This document shows positions 7,298-15,645 of a stretch of DNA of 36,088 nt, in pieces. Positions within the stretch are counted from its first letter, which is position 1; each line of letters begins with the position of its first letter. The stretch comes from Nitrososphaerota archaeon (lineage in GTDB: Archaea > Thermoproteota > Nitrososphaeria > Conexivisphaerales > DTJL01). A program made the translations under genes and the position numbers. The notes under the pieces were generated by a model, which saw nothing but the letters and a program-made list of their open reading frames with translations, was not told the DNA's origin and did no database searches. Location of the stretch: NCBI GenBank assembly GCA_021324115.1, contig JAJPJS010000017.1, positions 1 to 36,088 on the forward strand, given 5' to 3'.

Positions 7298-8122
7298 ATG
7301 ACAAAAATAATCGATACACACGTGCACCTTTCCGGATTAATGTCGGACTCGTTGACCGGATTTGCCGAGTTGAATGGCTTGAAGTACACGCTTCAGGAAT
7401 ATCTGATGATAATGAGGAAGCTGAACATCCAAAATGGCCTCCTCCTGAGCCCTCCACTCAGAGATGGAGGGCCGGTACCCAACCAGAAGATAATTGAACT
7501 CTGTAAAAAGAGTGGAACGCGCCTGCTTCCTGTGCTTACAACAGAGCCTTCCACCAAGCGAATCACCGAAACATTGGAACTGGCAAAAAGATACCGCTCC
7601 GAGGTAAAAGGCTTCAAAATCAGGCTCGGATACCATACGGCACACGCTTCCGATAGAATCTTTGAACCGGTCTATGACTATGCCGAATCGGAAAAACTGC
7701 CTGTGCTTTTCCACACCGGAGATACAGCCACATCTATCGGCCATCTGCGCCTCTCCCATCCTCTCGAGCTGGATGAACTGTCTAATCGAAGACCCGACAT
7801 GCTGATCGTAGCATGTCACTTCGGCAACCCATGGTTCTATGACGTCGCAGAACTTGTGTACAAGCATGAAAATCTTTATGCTGACATTTCAGGCCTTTTT
7901 GCGGGCGGAGGGTCCTACGGCAAGGAGTACATGTCTCTGGTAGCATCGCGCCTCAGTCAGTCGATATATTACATTGGCGACGCCAGAAAGATCCTTTTCG
8001 GGACAGACTACCCTGTTACCAGACCGGAAACGACGTTAAAGCTCGTTAAAATGCTGAAAATAACCGATGCCGATAAGGAAAGGATACTTTTTGACAACGC
8101 CGCCGAGTTGTTCAGATTTTGA
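7298..8122 (+). CDS. Metal-dependent amidohydrolase (Amidohydro_2 family)
   Basis: A 274-residue TIM-barrel hydrolase. It opens with the metal-binding IIDTHVHL (H8, H10), has FHTGDT in the middle of the barrel (histidine ligand) and ends with ILFGTDYPVTRPE, whose Asp is the catalytic/metal residue of the family. ACHFGNPW supplies a further histidine. Relatives act on C-N or C-C bonds (decarboxylases, uronate isomerase-like enzymes, lactonases), so the substrate is unknown. A TTG at 7286 could extend it by four residues, but the ATG at 7298 fits the promoter better. The stop overlaps the next gene's TTG start, so the two form an operon. Confidence 0.85.
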   Translation: MTKIIDTHVHLSGLMSDSLTGFAELNGLKYTLQEYLMIMRKLNIQNGLLLSPPLRDGGPVPNQKIIELCKKSGTRLLPVLTTEPSTKRITETLELAKRYRSEVKGFKIRLGYHTAHASDRIFEPVYDYAESEKLPVLFHTGDTATSIGHLRLSHPLELDELSNRRPDMLIVACHFGNPWFYDVAELVYKHENLYADISGLFAGGGSYGKEYMSLVASRLSQSIYYIGDARKILFGTDYPVTRPETTLKLVKMLKITDADKERILFDNAAELFRF

Positions 8123-8631
8123 TTCCAGATTCCGATACCGAAGTGGTTCACTGGCCGACCGAGAGAAGATCTGAACTGAGGACCGTACTGGAAGAATCTT
8201 TTTCGGGTTGGTACCTCAGGCATGCACTCGGCAAGTTAAAGGAATGCGAGACAGTTCTTGTGGTTCTGGAGCGGAAGCAACCCATCGGATTGGTTCTGCT
8301 GGAGACATTACATGAAGGTACGGGATACGTGTTCTACATCGCAGTGGTACCTTCATCCAGGAAGAAGGGGATTGGAGGGTTACTTCTGGATCACGCGCTG
8401 GAACACTTTGTGTCTTCAGGGTTCAAAAGGGTCTATGCTGCTACCGAAAGTGAGAATGAATCGGCTCTGAGGCTCTTTTACTCGAAAGGGTTTGTGAGAA
8501 CAAACTTCGTCCAGGTGTCAAAGTTGTACGGATTTGCCCATGCTCTCGAATTGTATCGTCGGATGGTGGTTGTGCCCGGCGAGGTGTTGCTCGTGAGGGA
8601 GCTGCCCGCTACCCATGCCTCGCCTTCCTGA
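8119..8631 (+). CDS. GNAT-family N-acetyltransferase
   Basis: A 170-residue GNAT. The acetyl-CoA-binding motif A is VVPSSRKKGIGGLLLDHAL (R/Q-x-x-G-x-G/A), preceded by the YVFYIAV beta strand and followed by ATESENESALRLFYSKGF, the usual motif B. The TTG start overlaps the stop of the amidohydrolase by 4 nt, indicating translational coupling. The last 23 bases overlap the end of the minus-strand glycoside hydrolase gene tail to tail. The acceptor is unknown; the partner amidohydrolase suggests a small-molecule pathway. Confidence 0.85.
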   Translation: MIPDSDTEVVHWPTERRSELRTVLEESFSGWYLRHALGKLKECETVLVVLERKQPIGLVLLETLHEGTGYVFYIAVVPSSRKKGIGGLLLDHALEHFVSSGFKRVYAATESENESALRLFYSKGFVRTNFVQVSKLYGFAHALELYRRMVVVPGEVLLVRELPATHASPS

Positions 8632-9739
8632 TCTCCGTTATGGTATCAGAATATATGGTGAATGACTCCTTTCTTCTACCCTTCTCATCAATAAGGCCAA
8701 AATGATTCTCCTGATCAGGAAATGACCTCCACGGGGAATCCATGAACCTCCAAACACCTATCGCCGTCACGCCTTCAGATTCAAATGCGCATGCGCACGC
8801 CCTTCTGATGTATTCGGCCTGCTTGTCCTCCGTGTATCCTAAAAGAAGAGGCCCGCTCGGATATCCGGTTTCAGCTATGATCACTGGCCTTTCAATCCCT
8901 TTGGCCACCCTGGAGGCGTTTGCCAATGGCGAGGCATCAACGGGAGAGGATGCCTTGTAGTTGGGATAGTAATCCAGCCCGATGATATCGCACAACTTTG
9001 CGTAATAATCCGCACCTGAAACATTCGTGTCCGCTTCCAGGTTTATCATTGTCCTCGCGGAAGGGTCCTCTTCGTGGACAGTTTCGTTCAGTACTCGAAG
9101 AAGTTCATTCCTGAATTCCCCTCCCTCCAGCCATACAGCCCCGCTCCTCCATCCTCCCGCTACGTGCATCTCCCACCAGTTTGGTTCATTCTCAATCTGC
9201 CAGACGGGGACGATGCCCCTGTAATGACGAACAAGGGCTCCTGTGTGGATAGCAGCCCTTCTAATATATTCATCAGGGTGTTTGTCAGGGTCGAGCCCCG
9301 CGGGCAGCATTCTTGAATAACCGCATGCCAAAACTGGTATGACCGATATGTTCTTTTTCTGAAGTGAGTTCACCATCCTGTCAAAAGGGTAGTCGGCATA
9401 ACCCTGCTCTTCGACACTCTTCAGGTCTGTTCCCTGCAGCATGTTGGGCTCGAAGAATCTCCACGGGAACCAGCATCTCACGAATTCGACCCCCAGGTCC
9501 GAGGCGCCATCCGCAAGGAAATCTACGGCGGCCTGGACCGGGTCTCCGGTGGATTCTCCCCTACCAGCAAGAAACTGTTCTTCCATCCTTTCGAGTATGC
9601 TTCCCTCAGGCAATTCGACTGAAAGGAGATGAGGAAGTATAATTGACTTGGGTTCCTTTCTCCCGGTGTATCGCCAGACATCGTCAACGTCAACTCCGAA
9701 CGACAGTTTAGTACTAAGGTCTATCAATATCATCTTCAC
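8609..9739 (-). CDS. Cytoplasmic glycoside hydrolase, clan GH-A type
   Basis: A 376-residue TIM-barrel hydrolase. The predicted acid/base is E185 in VWQIENEPNWW (the NEP motif of clan A), and the predicted nucleophile is E290 in VIIAETGYPSG. FVRCWFPWRFFEP near residue 87 and the LDYYPNY strand near 255 also suit retaining beta-glycosidases (GH5/GH17/GH53-like). No signal peptide is present, so it acts inside the cell. Two possible starts are GTG at 9739 and ATG at 9733. It follows lipB by 8 nt and is probably cotranscribed with the lipoate genes, which is unexpected for a carbohydrate enzyme. Substrate and exact family are undetermined. Confidence 0.8.
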   Translation of the reverse strand: MKMILIDLSTKLSFGVDVDDVWRYTGRKEPKSIILPHLLSVELPEGSILERMEEQFLAGRGESTGDPVQAAVDFLADGASDLGVEFVRCWFPWRFFEPNMLQGTDLKSVEEQGYADYPFDRMVNSLQKKNISVIPVLACGYSRMLPAGLDPDKHPDEYIRRAAIHTGALVRHYRGIVPVWQIENEPNWWEMHVAGGWRSGAVWLEGGEFRNELLRVLNETVHEEDPSARTMINLEADTNVSGADYYAKLCDIIGLDYYPNYKASSPVDASPLANASRVAKGIERPVIIAETGYPSGPLLLGYTEDKQAEYIRRACACAFESEGVTAIGVWRFMDSPWRSFPDQENHFGLIDEKGRRKESFTIYSDTITEIRKARHG

Positions 9740-9747
9740 ATATGGTT

Positions 9748-10422
9748 TTACTGTGCGCTGTGACGGTCAATTCCAATGGGAAGGAGTCGGTCGAGCGGAA
9801 TCGACTCAATTGTTTCATACCTGAATTCGCCCTTTATCTGCTCCACCACCTCCTTCTTGACATCCTGCATTGATGGAGCCATACCCGTCACCTTTCTTAT
9901 CGAAGTAAGCACCTCCGGGTTCAAACCACAAGGTCGAATCAGCGCAAAATACCTCAAATCCGGGTCCACATTCAAAGCGAATCCATGATACGTCACCCAG
10001 TCATTGACCGCGACGCCTATCGATGCAATTTTTCCTCCATTTTCCACCCAGACACCTGTGTGACCCTCCTTGACTGTTGCCTGAACCCCGAACTTCTTGG
10101 CAGTCTTCAACAAAACGATTTCTAGTCTTCTTAGATACCTCCTCACATCCTGATCTTCGAGCCTTCTGATCAGGTAACCGACCAGCTGCCCCGGCCCATG
10201 ATATGTGGCGTCCCCTCCCCTTTCAACCTGATACACCGGAATCGGCTGCTCCTTGAAATTCTCTGGAGAAGTTCTTCTGCCAAGCGTAATTACATTGTCA
10301 TGCTCGAGAAGAAGGAGCACATCATCAACTTCGCCTCTTATCTTCCTGTCTACCAGCTTCTTCTGGACCTCAAGCGCCAGAGCATAATCAAGCCTGCCTG
10401 CGTCGACCGAAACCAGTCTCAT
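9748..10422 (-). CDS. lipB: Octanoyltransferase (lipoyl/octanoyl-ACP:protein transferase)
   Basis: A 224-residue LipB. It transfers octanoate from acyl carrier to the lysine of a lipoyl domain, the first step of endogenous lipoate assembly. The signature RGGDATYHGPGQLVGYLI (68-85) is complete. The catalytic pair is K131 (GGKIASIGV) and C165 (RPCGLN). The start codon is one base after the E3 stop, so it is tightly coupled to lpd. An unsolved point is the octanoyl donor, since archaea generally lack a full ACP-based fatty acid synthase; octanoyl-CoA or another carrier may serve. Confidence 0.95.
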   Translation of the reverse strand: MRLVSVDAGRLDYALALEVQKKLVDRKIRGEVDDVLLLLEHDNVITLGRRTSPENFKEQPIPVYQVERGGDATYHGPGQLVGYLIRRLEDQDVRRYLRRLEIVLLKTAKKFGVQATVKEGHTGVWVENGGKIASIGVAVNDWVTYHGFALNVDPDLRYFALIRPCGLNPEVLTSIRKVTGMAPSMQDVKKEVVEQIKGEFRYETIESIPLDRLLPIGIDRHSAQ

Positions 10423-10423
10423 G

Positions 10424-11842
10424 TCAAGTCCCCTTCAGCCTCAGCTGATGCACAGGATGACCGGCGGCCGATTCTGCAGCCTCCATTATAGCTTCTGGCA
10501 TGGTCGGATGCGGATGTATAGTCAGTGCTATATCTTCTACTGTGGCCCCCATTTCAATGGCAAGCGCTGCCTCGCTTATGAGGTCAGATGCTTCATAGCC
10601 GACAATCTGCACACCCAGCACCAGATTGCTCTGCTGGTCCGACACAATCTTAACGAAACCTTCTGTCTGGCCGGCCGTCATGGCCCTGCCAAGCGCAGCA
10701 AAGGAAAATCTTGTGGCCTTGGGCTTGAATCCCGCGGCAAGCGCAGCCTTTTCGGTCATTCCTGCGGTGGCGATCTCTGGGTCTGTGAAAACCGCATCCG
10801 GCACAGCCTTCCATTCTGCCACCGTCGTCAGACCCGCCGCGGACTCGGCGGCAACTATCCCCTCCTTTGTGGCCTTGTGGGCAAGCATAGGCGGACCCCT
10901 TACATCTCCGATTGCATATATTCCTTCGATATTTGTCATCATACGCCTGTCCGTAATGATGTATCCCTTTGCATCTGTTGATACCCCGATCTTCTCCAGC
11001 CCAATTTCACCGCTCCTGGGTTTCCTCCCTACACTCAGGAGGACCTTCTGCGCTTCCAGGCTCATCCTTCCCTCTGGTGTTTCGACATCTGCACGTACCG
11101 AACCCTCTCTATTCTCCAAACCGACCACCTTCGATTTGAGATGTATGGTCACGCCTCTCCTCTCAAGCCCCCTCTGCACAACTCTGACAAGGTCGAGGTC
11201 CAGGCCTGGCAGAAGCTGGTCCATCACTTCAACGACGGTTATTTTTGTCCCCAATTTTGCATACATTGTTGCGATTTCAAGCCCGATTGCCCCTCCGCCT
11301 ATCACCAACATGCTGCTTGGAATCGTGGATAGCTCGAGCGCTTCCTTCGATCCGATTACCAGCTTGCCGTCGAACTTTATGTCAGGCAGCTCTGCGGGAA
11401 AGGAGCCGGTCGCAACGACAAGTTTTTTGAAGGTCAGTGACCTTGATGCCCTGTTTTCCCCCATATTCTCGATCAGGAGTGTATTCCTGTCGGAAATCTT
11501 TGCATTGCCCATGACCACCTCCACTCCGTTCCCTTTGCAAAGCATCCCAACCCCGGAAACGAATGAATCAACCACGCCCTGCTTCCACTTCTGCAGAGTT
11601 TGAAAATCCAGCCGGACATCCGAGGCCTTCAGGCCATACTTCGCACCCTCTGAGACCTTTTCATACAGGTTTGATACCCCGATAAGTGCCTTCGAGGGAA
11701 TACACCCGTAATTCAGACACTCGCCGCCAAGCCTGTCTCTTTCGACAATCGCGGTTTTCAATCCTAGCTGGGCGGCCCTTATCGCACAGGGGTATCCGCC
11801 GGGGCCTCCACCCAGCACCACCAAATCATAATCTGGATTCAT
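10424..11842 (-). CDS. lpd: Dihydrolipoamide dehydrogenase (E3)
   Basis: A 472-residue flavoprotein disulfide reductase. The N-terminal FAD site is VVLGGGPGGYPCA, the redox-active pair is C42/C47 (GGECLNYGC), the NAD-binding site is LVIGGGAIGLEIA near residue 180, and the C-terminal dimer/active-site base is in HPHPTMPEAI (His-Glu dyad). It reoxidises dihydrolipoyl groups on E2 with NAD+. I choose the ATG at 11842: it lies 4 nt after the E2 stop and starts right before the FAD strand. A frame extension to 11863 would overlap E2. It sits between E2 and lipB. Confidence 0.95.
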   Translation of the reverse strand: MNPDYDLVVLGGGPGGYPCAIRAAQLGLKTAIVERDRLGGECLNYGCIPSKALIGVSNLYEKVSEGAKYGLKASDVRLDFQTLQKWKQGVVDSFVSGVGMLCKGNGVEVVMGNAKISDRNTLLIENMGENRASRSLTFKKLVVATGSFPAELPDIKFDGKLVIGSKEALELSTIPSSMLVIGGGAIGLEIATMYAKLGTKITVVEVMDQLLPGLDLDLVRVVQRGLERRGVTIHLKSKVVGLENREGSVRADVETPEGRMSLEAQKVLLSVGRKPRSGEIGLEKIGVSTDAKGYIITDRRMMTNIEGIYAIGDVRGPPMLAHKATKEGIVAAESAAGLTTVAEWKAVPDAVFTDPEIATAGMTEKAALAAGFKPKATRFSFAALGRAMTAGQTEGFVKIVSDQQSNLVLGVQIVGYEASDLISEAALAIEMGATVEDIALTIHPHPTMPEAIMEAAESAAGHPVHQLRLKGT

Positions 11843-11846
11843 TTTA

Positions 11847-13070
11847 TCAAAGGACTTCCGCAAGAAGGAGCTTCGGGTCCTGCAGTATTTCTATGACCCT
11901 TGAAAGGAACTTTGCAGCATAGGCCCCGTCCATCACTCTGTGGTCGAAGGTAAGCGAAAGATACGTAACGTCCCTCACTTCAATGCTCCCATTCCTCACC
12001 ACTGGCCTCTTTGTAATCTTATGAAGGCCGAGTATTGCTACCTCGGGCCAGTTTATGATCGGCGTGGCAAATAGGCCCCCTATGGAGCCTACGTTTGTAA
12101 TGGTGAATGTAGAACCCTTTATCTCATCAAGTGCAAGTGTTCCACTTCTAGCCTTTTGTGCTAGTGCCTCGATTTCGGAGGCTATTTGGTAGATATCTTT
12201 CTTATCCACGTCCCTCACGACGGGAACCACCAGTCCTTCCTGGGTATCTGTGGCGATACCGACATTGTAGTACCTCTTCAGAACGATGCTGTGAGCCTGG
12301 TCATCCAGAGATGAATTCATATACGGAAACTCCTTCAGCGCCGGAACCAGGGCTTTTATGATGAAGGGAAGATACGTAAGTTTGACGCCCCTTTTCTCTG
12401 CGCTTCCCTTGAAGGCCTCCCTCAGCATCACAACTTCCGACACGTCGGCTTCATCGACGTGAGTCACCGAGGCAGTGGATTCCTTCGCCTTGGCCATATG
12501 CTCCGCCACGACCTTCCTTATACCTCTTAATGGGACGACCTCCTCCTTGCTCCCCGGAGCCGTTGCCGTGACCTCCATACCCTTCGATGCCACATTCTGG
12601 GCTGCACTTCTCAGGTCTGCTTCCAGTATCCTGCCGCCGGGTCCTGTGCCCCTGACCCTTGTTATGTCCACTCCCAGCTCTCTGGCCAGTTTTCTGATCG
12701 CAGGAGTCGCAAGTACCGCTTCTGTAACTCCCGAAACGGAAGCGCTGGGCGAAGAGACCGTCTGGGCGGGGGGATTCGTGCCTTTGGTTTCCTCCTTCGA
12801 ACCTTCAGAGCGCGAGACGCCTGCTGGACTCGATTCCCCTTCGAATATAATCAGCACCTGACCCACCTTGACATTATCACCCTCCTTTACCAGCACCTTC
12901 GAAACCTTGCCCGAAACCGGCGACGGTATCTGAACATTCACCTTGTCAGTCATAACTTCGACAAGGGGGGAATCTTCCTTCACCTGGTCTCCTTCGCCGA
13001 CGAGTACCTTAACGATCTCCCCCTCGGTGACGCCTTCGCCAATATCGGGCATCTTGAACTCGAATGTCAT
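11847..13070 (-). CDS. Dihydrolipoamide acyltransferase (E2) of a 2-oxoacid dehydrogenase complex
   Basis: A 407-residue E2 with one lipoyl domain (residues 1-77; lipoylated K43 in VMTDKVNVQIP), a linker, a peripheral-subunit-binding domain (about 121-156, ATPAIRKLARELGVD) and a catalytic domain ending with DHRVMDGA (H377, D381). The family makes acyl-CoA from the acyl-lipoyl intermediate. Branched-chain 2-oxoacid, pyruvate or acetoin complexes are all possible; without E1 the substrate cannot be fixed. Its own TATA-like CTTTTTAAT (minus strand, 13099-13107) is 33 nt upstream. It is followed by E3 and lipB and preceded by lipA. Confidence 0.95.
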   Translation of the reverse strand: MTFEFKMPDIGEGVTEGEIVKVLVGEGDQVKEDSPLVEVMTDKVNVQIPSPVSGKVSKVLVKEGDNVKVGQVLIIFEGESSPAGVSRSEGSKEETKGTNPPAQTVSSPSASVSGVTEAVLATPAIRKLARELGVDITRVRGTGPGGRILEADLRSAAQNVASKGMEVTATAPGSKEEVVPLRGIRKVVAEHMAKAKESTASVTHVDEADVSEVVMLREAFKGSAEKRGVKLTYLPFIIKALVPALKEFPYMNSSLDDQAHSIVLKRYYNVGIATDTQEGLVVPVVRDVDKKDIYQIASEIEALAQKARSGTLALDEIKGSTFTITNVGSIGGLFATPIINWPEVAILGLHKITKRPVVRNGSIEVRDVTYLSLTFDHRVMDGAYAAKFLSRVIEILQDPKLLLAEVL

Positions 13071-13098
13071 ATCGCAGGTCGAATAAGGAAAAGGCCGG

Positions 13099-13107
13099 AT
13101 TAAAAAG
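13099..13107 (-). promoter_or_regulatory. TATA-like box of the E2-lpd-lipB transcript
   Basis: CTTTTTAAT on the minus strand, about 30 nt before the E2 start, within the 56-nt gap after lipA. The E2 transcript can therefore be made separately from lipA. Confidence 0.45.
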
Positions 13108-13126
13108 GGCTTGCTGATAATCCTTC

Positions 13127-14023
13127 TCAGGTAGACTGTTTAGGAGTTTCGTTTCTGATAAATGATCCTAGGTAATATTCGCCTGCCCGATAGCTGCTTC
13201 TCACGAGGGGTCCGGAAGCAACGTACTTGAAACCCATTCTTAGGCCCATCTCCCTGTATTTCCTGAATTGCTCCGGCGATACGTAATTAACCACGGGGAG
13301 GTGCCGCGGAGATGGCCTAAGGTACTGCCCGATGGTGAGGAAGTCCGTCTCCACATTCCGCAGATGCATCATCGCTAATCCAACATCCTCCTCGGTTTCC
13401 CCCAGTCCGACCATTATGGAGGATTTTGTGAATATCCTCCTGTCAAGTTTCTTGACATTCCTCAGCACGGACAATGACTGCCAATAACCGGCTCTCGGGT
13501 CCCTTACTCGTCGGGTCAAGAACATCGTAGTCTCAATGTTATGTCCAATGACATCAGGCCTGGCGTCCACCACAGTCTTCAGCGAGTCCAAGTCATTCTG
13601 AAAGTCAGGTATGAGAACTTCAACCAGCATGCCTGGGCACTTTTCCCTTACTGCCCGTATCGTTCTAGCAAAGTGTTTTGAGCCACCATCAGGAAGATCA
13701 TCTCTGTCCACCGAAGTAAGGACCACATACGAAAGATTCATCTTTGAAAGAGCGTACGCAACATTCTCCGGCTCAAAGTCGTCCAGATGCCCGTTCGGCC
13801 TGCCTGGCTTAACCATGCAGAACCTGCACGCCCTGCTGCAAACGTCCCCCATAAGCATGAGGGTGGCAGTCCCGCCTCCCCAGCATTCATACAGATTCGG
13901 GCAGTGAGCTTCCTCGCAGACAGTATGGAGGTTCAGACGTGCAAACATTTCCTTCAGTTCCGACAAAGCTTCGCTACTGCGGGGCACTACGGTGAGCCAT
14001 TCGGGTCTTTCGGACTTCTGCAC
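13127..14023 (-). CDS. lipA: Lipoyl synthase (radical SAM)
   Basis: A 298-residue LipA that inserts two sulfurs into protein-bound octanoyl groups. Both clusters are clear: the auxiliary cluster CEEAHCPNLYEC (C36, C41, C47; CX4CX5C) and the radical-SAM cluster CSRACRFC (C62, C66, C69; CX3CX2C). The C-terminal RSSYRAGE near residue 275 supplies the conserved serine that ligates the auxiliary cluster. The frame starts with GTG at 14023. It is divergent from a thioesterase gene with 48 nt between starts. With lipB, E2 and E3 on the same strand, the locus provides complete lipoylation but not the E1 decarboxylase. Confidence 0.95.
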   Translation of the reverse strand: MQKSERPEWLTVVPRSSEALSELKEMFARLNLHTVCEEAHCPNLYECWGGGTATLMLMGDVCSRACRFCMVKPGRPNGHLDDFEPENVAYALSKMNLSYVVLTSVDRDDLPDGGSKHFARTIRAVREKCPGMLVEVLIPDFQNDLDSLKTVVDARPDVIGHNIETTMFLTRRVRDPRAGYWQSLSVLRNVKKLDRRIFTKSSIMVGLGETEEDVGLAMMHLRNVETDFLTIGQYLRPSPRHLPVVNYVSPEQFRKYREMGLRMGFKYVASGPLVRSSYRAGEYYLGSFIRNETPKQST

Positions 14024-14030
14024 GTTGGGT

Positions 14031-14057
14031 ATACTATATCGCCGACCTTTAGACTTA
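14031..14057. promoter_or_regulatory. Divergent promoter region, lipA / thioesterase
   Basis: ATACTATATC (14031-14040) lies 32-41 nt before the thioesterase ATG. On the minus strand the CTAAAGG-type sequence near 14049-14057 is about 30 nt before the lipA GTG. Both promoters share less than 50 bases. Confidence 0.4.
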
Positions 14058-14071
14058 TCGAAGTTATCCTT

Positions 14072-14587
14072 ATGAATAAGCAGGAAAATCGGTTACCTCG
14101 CATGTCAAACAATGGCAAAAAGGTTAGCGAGTCTTCAACAACCCTTGTGCGCCTTATGATGCCAAATGATGCAAATCCGTCGGGCAACGTGTTCGGTGGA
14201 ACCATTCTGAAGCTGATGGACGAGGTGGGCAGTATAGTCGCGTTCAAGCACACCAGGATGAATGTGGTAACCGCCTCGGTTGACAGGATGAACTTCTTCG
14301 CTCCCGTCTTCGTCGGCAACCTGATTACCCTCAAGTCTTCTGTCAATTATGTTGGGCATACTTCGATGGAAATTGGCGTAAGAATTGAAGCGACTGATCT
14401 AAAGACTGGTAAAACAACTCATACAGGCTCCTGTTTTCTGACATACGTTGCGTTGGATTCGAAGGGTAAACCCACCCCTGTGCCGAAAATAATCCCGGAA
14501 ACAGCGGAGGAAAAGAGGAGGTACAGGCAGGCCATCGCACGAAGAAAACTCAGGGAAGCCGAAATCGAAGCCCTCGAAAGCGGGTGA
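14072..14587 (+). CDS. Acyl-CoA thioesterase (hotdog fold, YciA/BACH type)
   Basis: A 171-residue single hotdog-domain thioesterase that hydrolyses acyl-CoA to free acid and CoA. The family signature is MMPNDANPSGNVFGGTILKLMDEVG, with the catalytic Asn/Asp of this clan, followed by VTASVDRMNFFAPVFVGNLI and GHTSMEIGVRIEA. The basic C-terminal tail (KRRYRQAIARRKLRE) is usual in this group. I choose the ATG at 14072 over far-upstream ATGs in the open frame because it follows a TATA-like box and excludes sequence antisense to lipA. Being divergent from lipA, it may help to control acyl-CoA used for octanoylation; that is inference. Confidence 0.88.
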   Translation: MNKQENRLPRMSNNGKKVSESSTTLVRLMMPNDANPSGNVFGGTILKLMDEVGSIVAFKHTRMNVVTASVDRMNFFAPVFVGNLITLKSSVNYVGHTSMEIGVRIEATDLKTGKTTHTGSCFLTYVALDSKGKPTPVPKIIPETAEEKRRYRQAIARRKLREAEIEALESG

Positions 14588-14599
14588 TAGGTACACCTA

Positions 14600-15067
14600 T
14601 CAGAACCATCGCTTCTGCCTTATAACTAGAATCGTGAACAGAATAACCAACACTTGAAGCAGGTCACCCACCAGGAATGTTATGGCAGCGAGGTAGTCGC
14701 CGCTGTAAAAGAAGGAATAGTGCTCAGGTTGTGGAAGGGAGAGAATGAGGACAAGCAGGGCCAGCATGATTATAACATAGTGGGCCTCGCGGTTCTTTGC
14801 AACTACTCCTACCGCTGCAGCTGAATATGCGACCCATCCTGCAAGAACCGAGTAGAAAAGGAATCTGGGAGCGAGGACATATAGCTGGTAAAGCAAGAGA
14901 GGCCCCATCGCAACCGTGAGGAGAACCGAGATCAGGGTCCCAGTCCTTAAGTTGCTTAGATTCAGGTTCCAACACCCCTTCTGCTGCGGTAAGCGGGTGA
15001 CTAATCTATACAAATATGGCTTTTGCGTTGGAATCCTTACTCGGTGTCCGAGTAGGGGATTCCCCAT
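14600..15067 (-). CDS. Four-helix membrane protein of unknown function
   Basis: A 155-residue protein with about four hydrophobic helices (roughly residues 44-66, 68-90, 95-112, 125-148) after a 40-residue polar N-terminus that is less convincing. The TATA-like GGAATATAC (minus strand, 15088-15096) is 25 nt before the ATG at 15067, supporting that start. The internal pattern YVIIMLALLVLILSLPQPEHY and the C-terminal RQKRWF are plausible for an integral membrane protein. No family is recognised. Confidence 0.6.
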   Translation of the reverse strand: MGNPLLGHRVRIPTQKPYLYRLVTRLPQQKGCWNLNLSNLRTGTLISVLLTVAMGPLLLYQLYVLAPRFLFYSVLAGWVAYSAAAVGVVAKNREAHYVIIMLALLVLILSLPQPEHYSFFYSGDYLAAITFLVGDLLQVLVILFTILVIRQKRWF

Positions 15068-15096
15068 TTGCGACTGTTTCCAAGCATGTATATTCC

Positions 15097-15432
15097 TCGT
15101 ACAACATTCTTATTTGGGGCGCACTGTCTCCGAGCCTCTGAACCTTACATCGCATCAAAAGCTTTCTAGGGTCTTTCTTTTCTCTTCTTTTCCTCTATCT
15201 TCGGCCGCATGAACAAACCTGTCTGAATGAACTTCGGTATGATTGTTATGGTTTCCAGGACCAAGAGCCCAAACGGCCGAAGTCATCTATTTCTATGCCC
15301 GTCGGAGTTCGATGAAACTCTTTCGCCCAATCATAATTACTTATAACGTATTCAATAAATGCCAGGATTCGGTTCTCAAAATTTATGGCCGAATACGACC
15401 GATATGTGCAGATTCTTTAAACAGATATTTTT
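15097..15432. other. Intergenic, no gene seen
   Basis: AT-rich with many stops. A 74-codon frame (15243-15467) has no domain and atypical composition. TATA-like stretches occur near 15340-15421. Confidence 0.35.
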
Positions 15433-15549
15433 ATGGCATCGGGGCGTGTTTTTGCCACTTTATGTAAAGATGAGTTTAACGATAACGTGTACGGTATAGG
15501 CAGTTCGGATGATATAAAAAAGGCGTTCAAAGAAGCGCCTGTAAGATAA
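15433..15549 (+). CDS. Possible 38-residue small protein
   Basis: ATG at 15433 opens a short frame reading MASGRVFATLCKDEFNDN, then VYGIGSSDDIKKAFKEAPVR, then TAA. The composition (Asp/Lys/Glu-rich, a VYGIG strand, an amphipathic C-terminal helix) resembles a real small protein more than random translation. TTCTTTAAA (15413-15421) is upstream but rather close. It lies 96 nt before the winged-helix membrane gene. An alternative is chance, since 38 codons prove little. Confidence 0.35.
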   Translation: MASGRVFATLCKDEFNDNVYGIGSSDDIKKAFKEAPVR

Positions 15550-15645
15550 TTCAGATCACCGGGTCCACAGGATTATTGTGAACCAAAAACCCGTGTCTTC
15601 TATCCAAGGATACTGTAATGATTTCTCGCGTACCAAACCTTTTAG

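Noticed and set aside
10626-11603. 325-codon plus-strand frame opposite lpd
   Set aside because: Ser/Pro/Thr-rich translation with no domain, fully antisense to a clear E3 gene.
15243-15467. 74-codon plus-strand frame
   Set aside because: No domain, irregular composition and no promoter at the right spacing. A better short candidate in a different frame overlaps its end.
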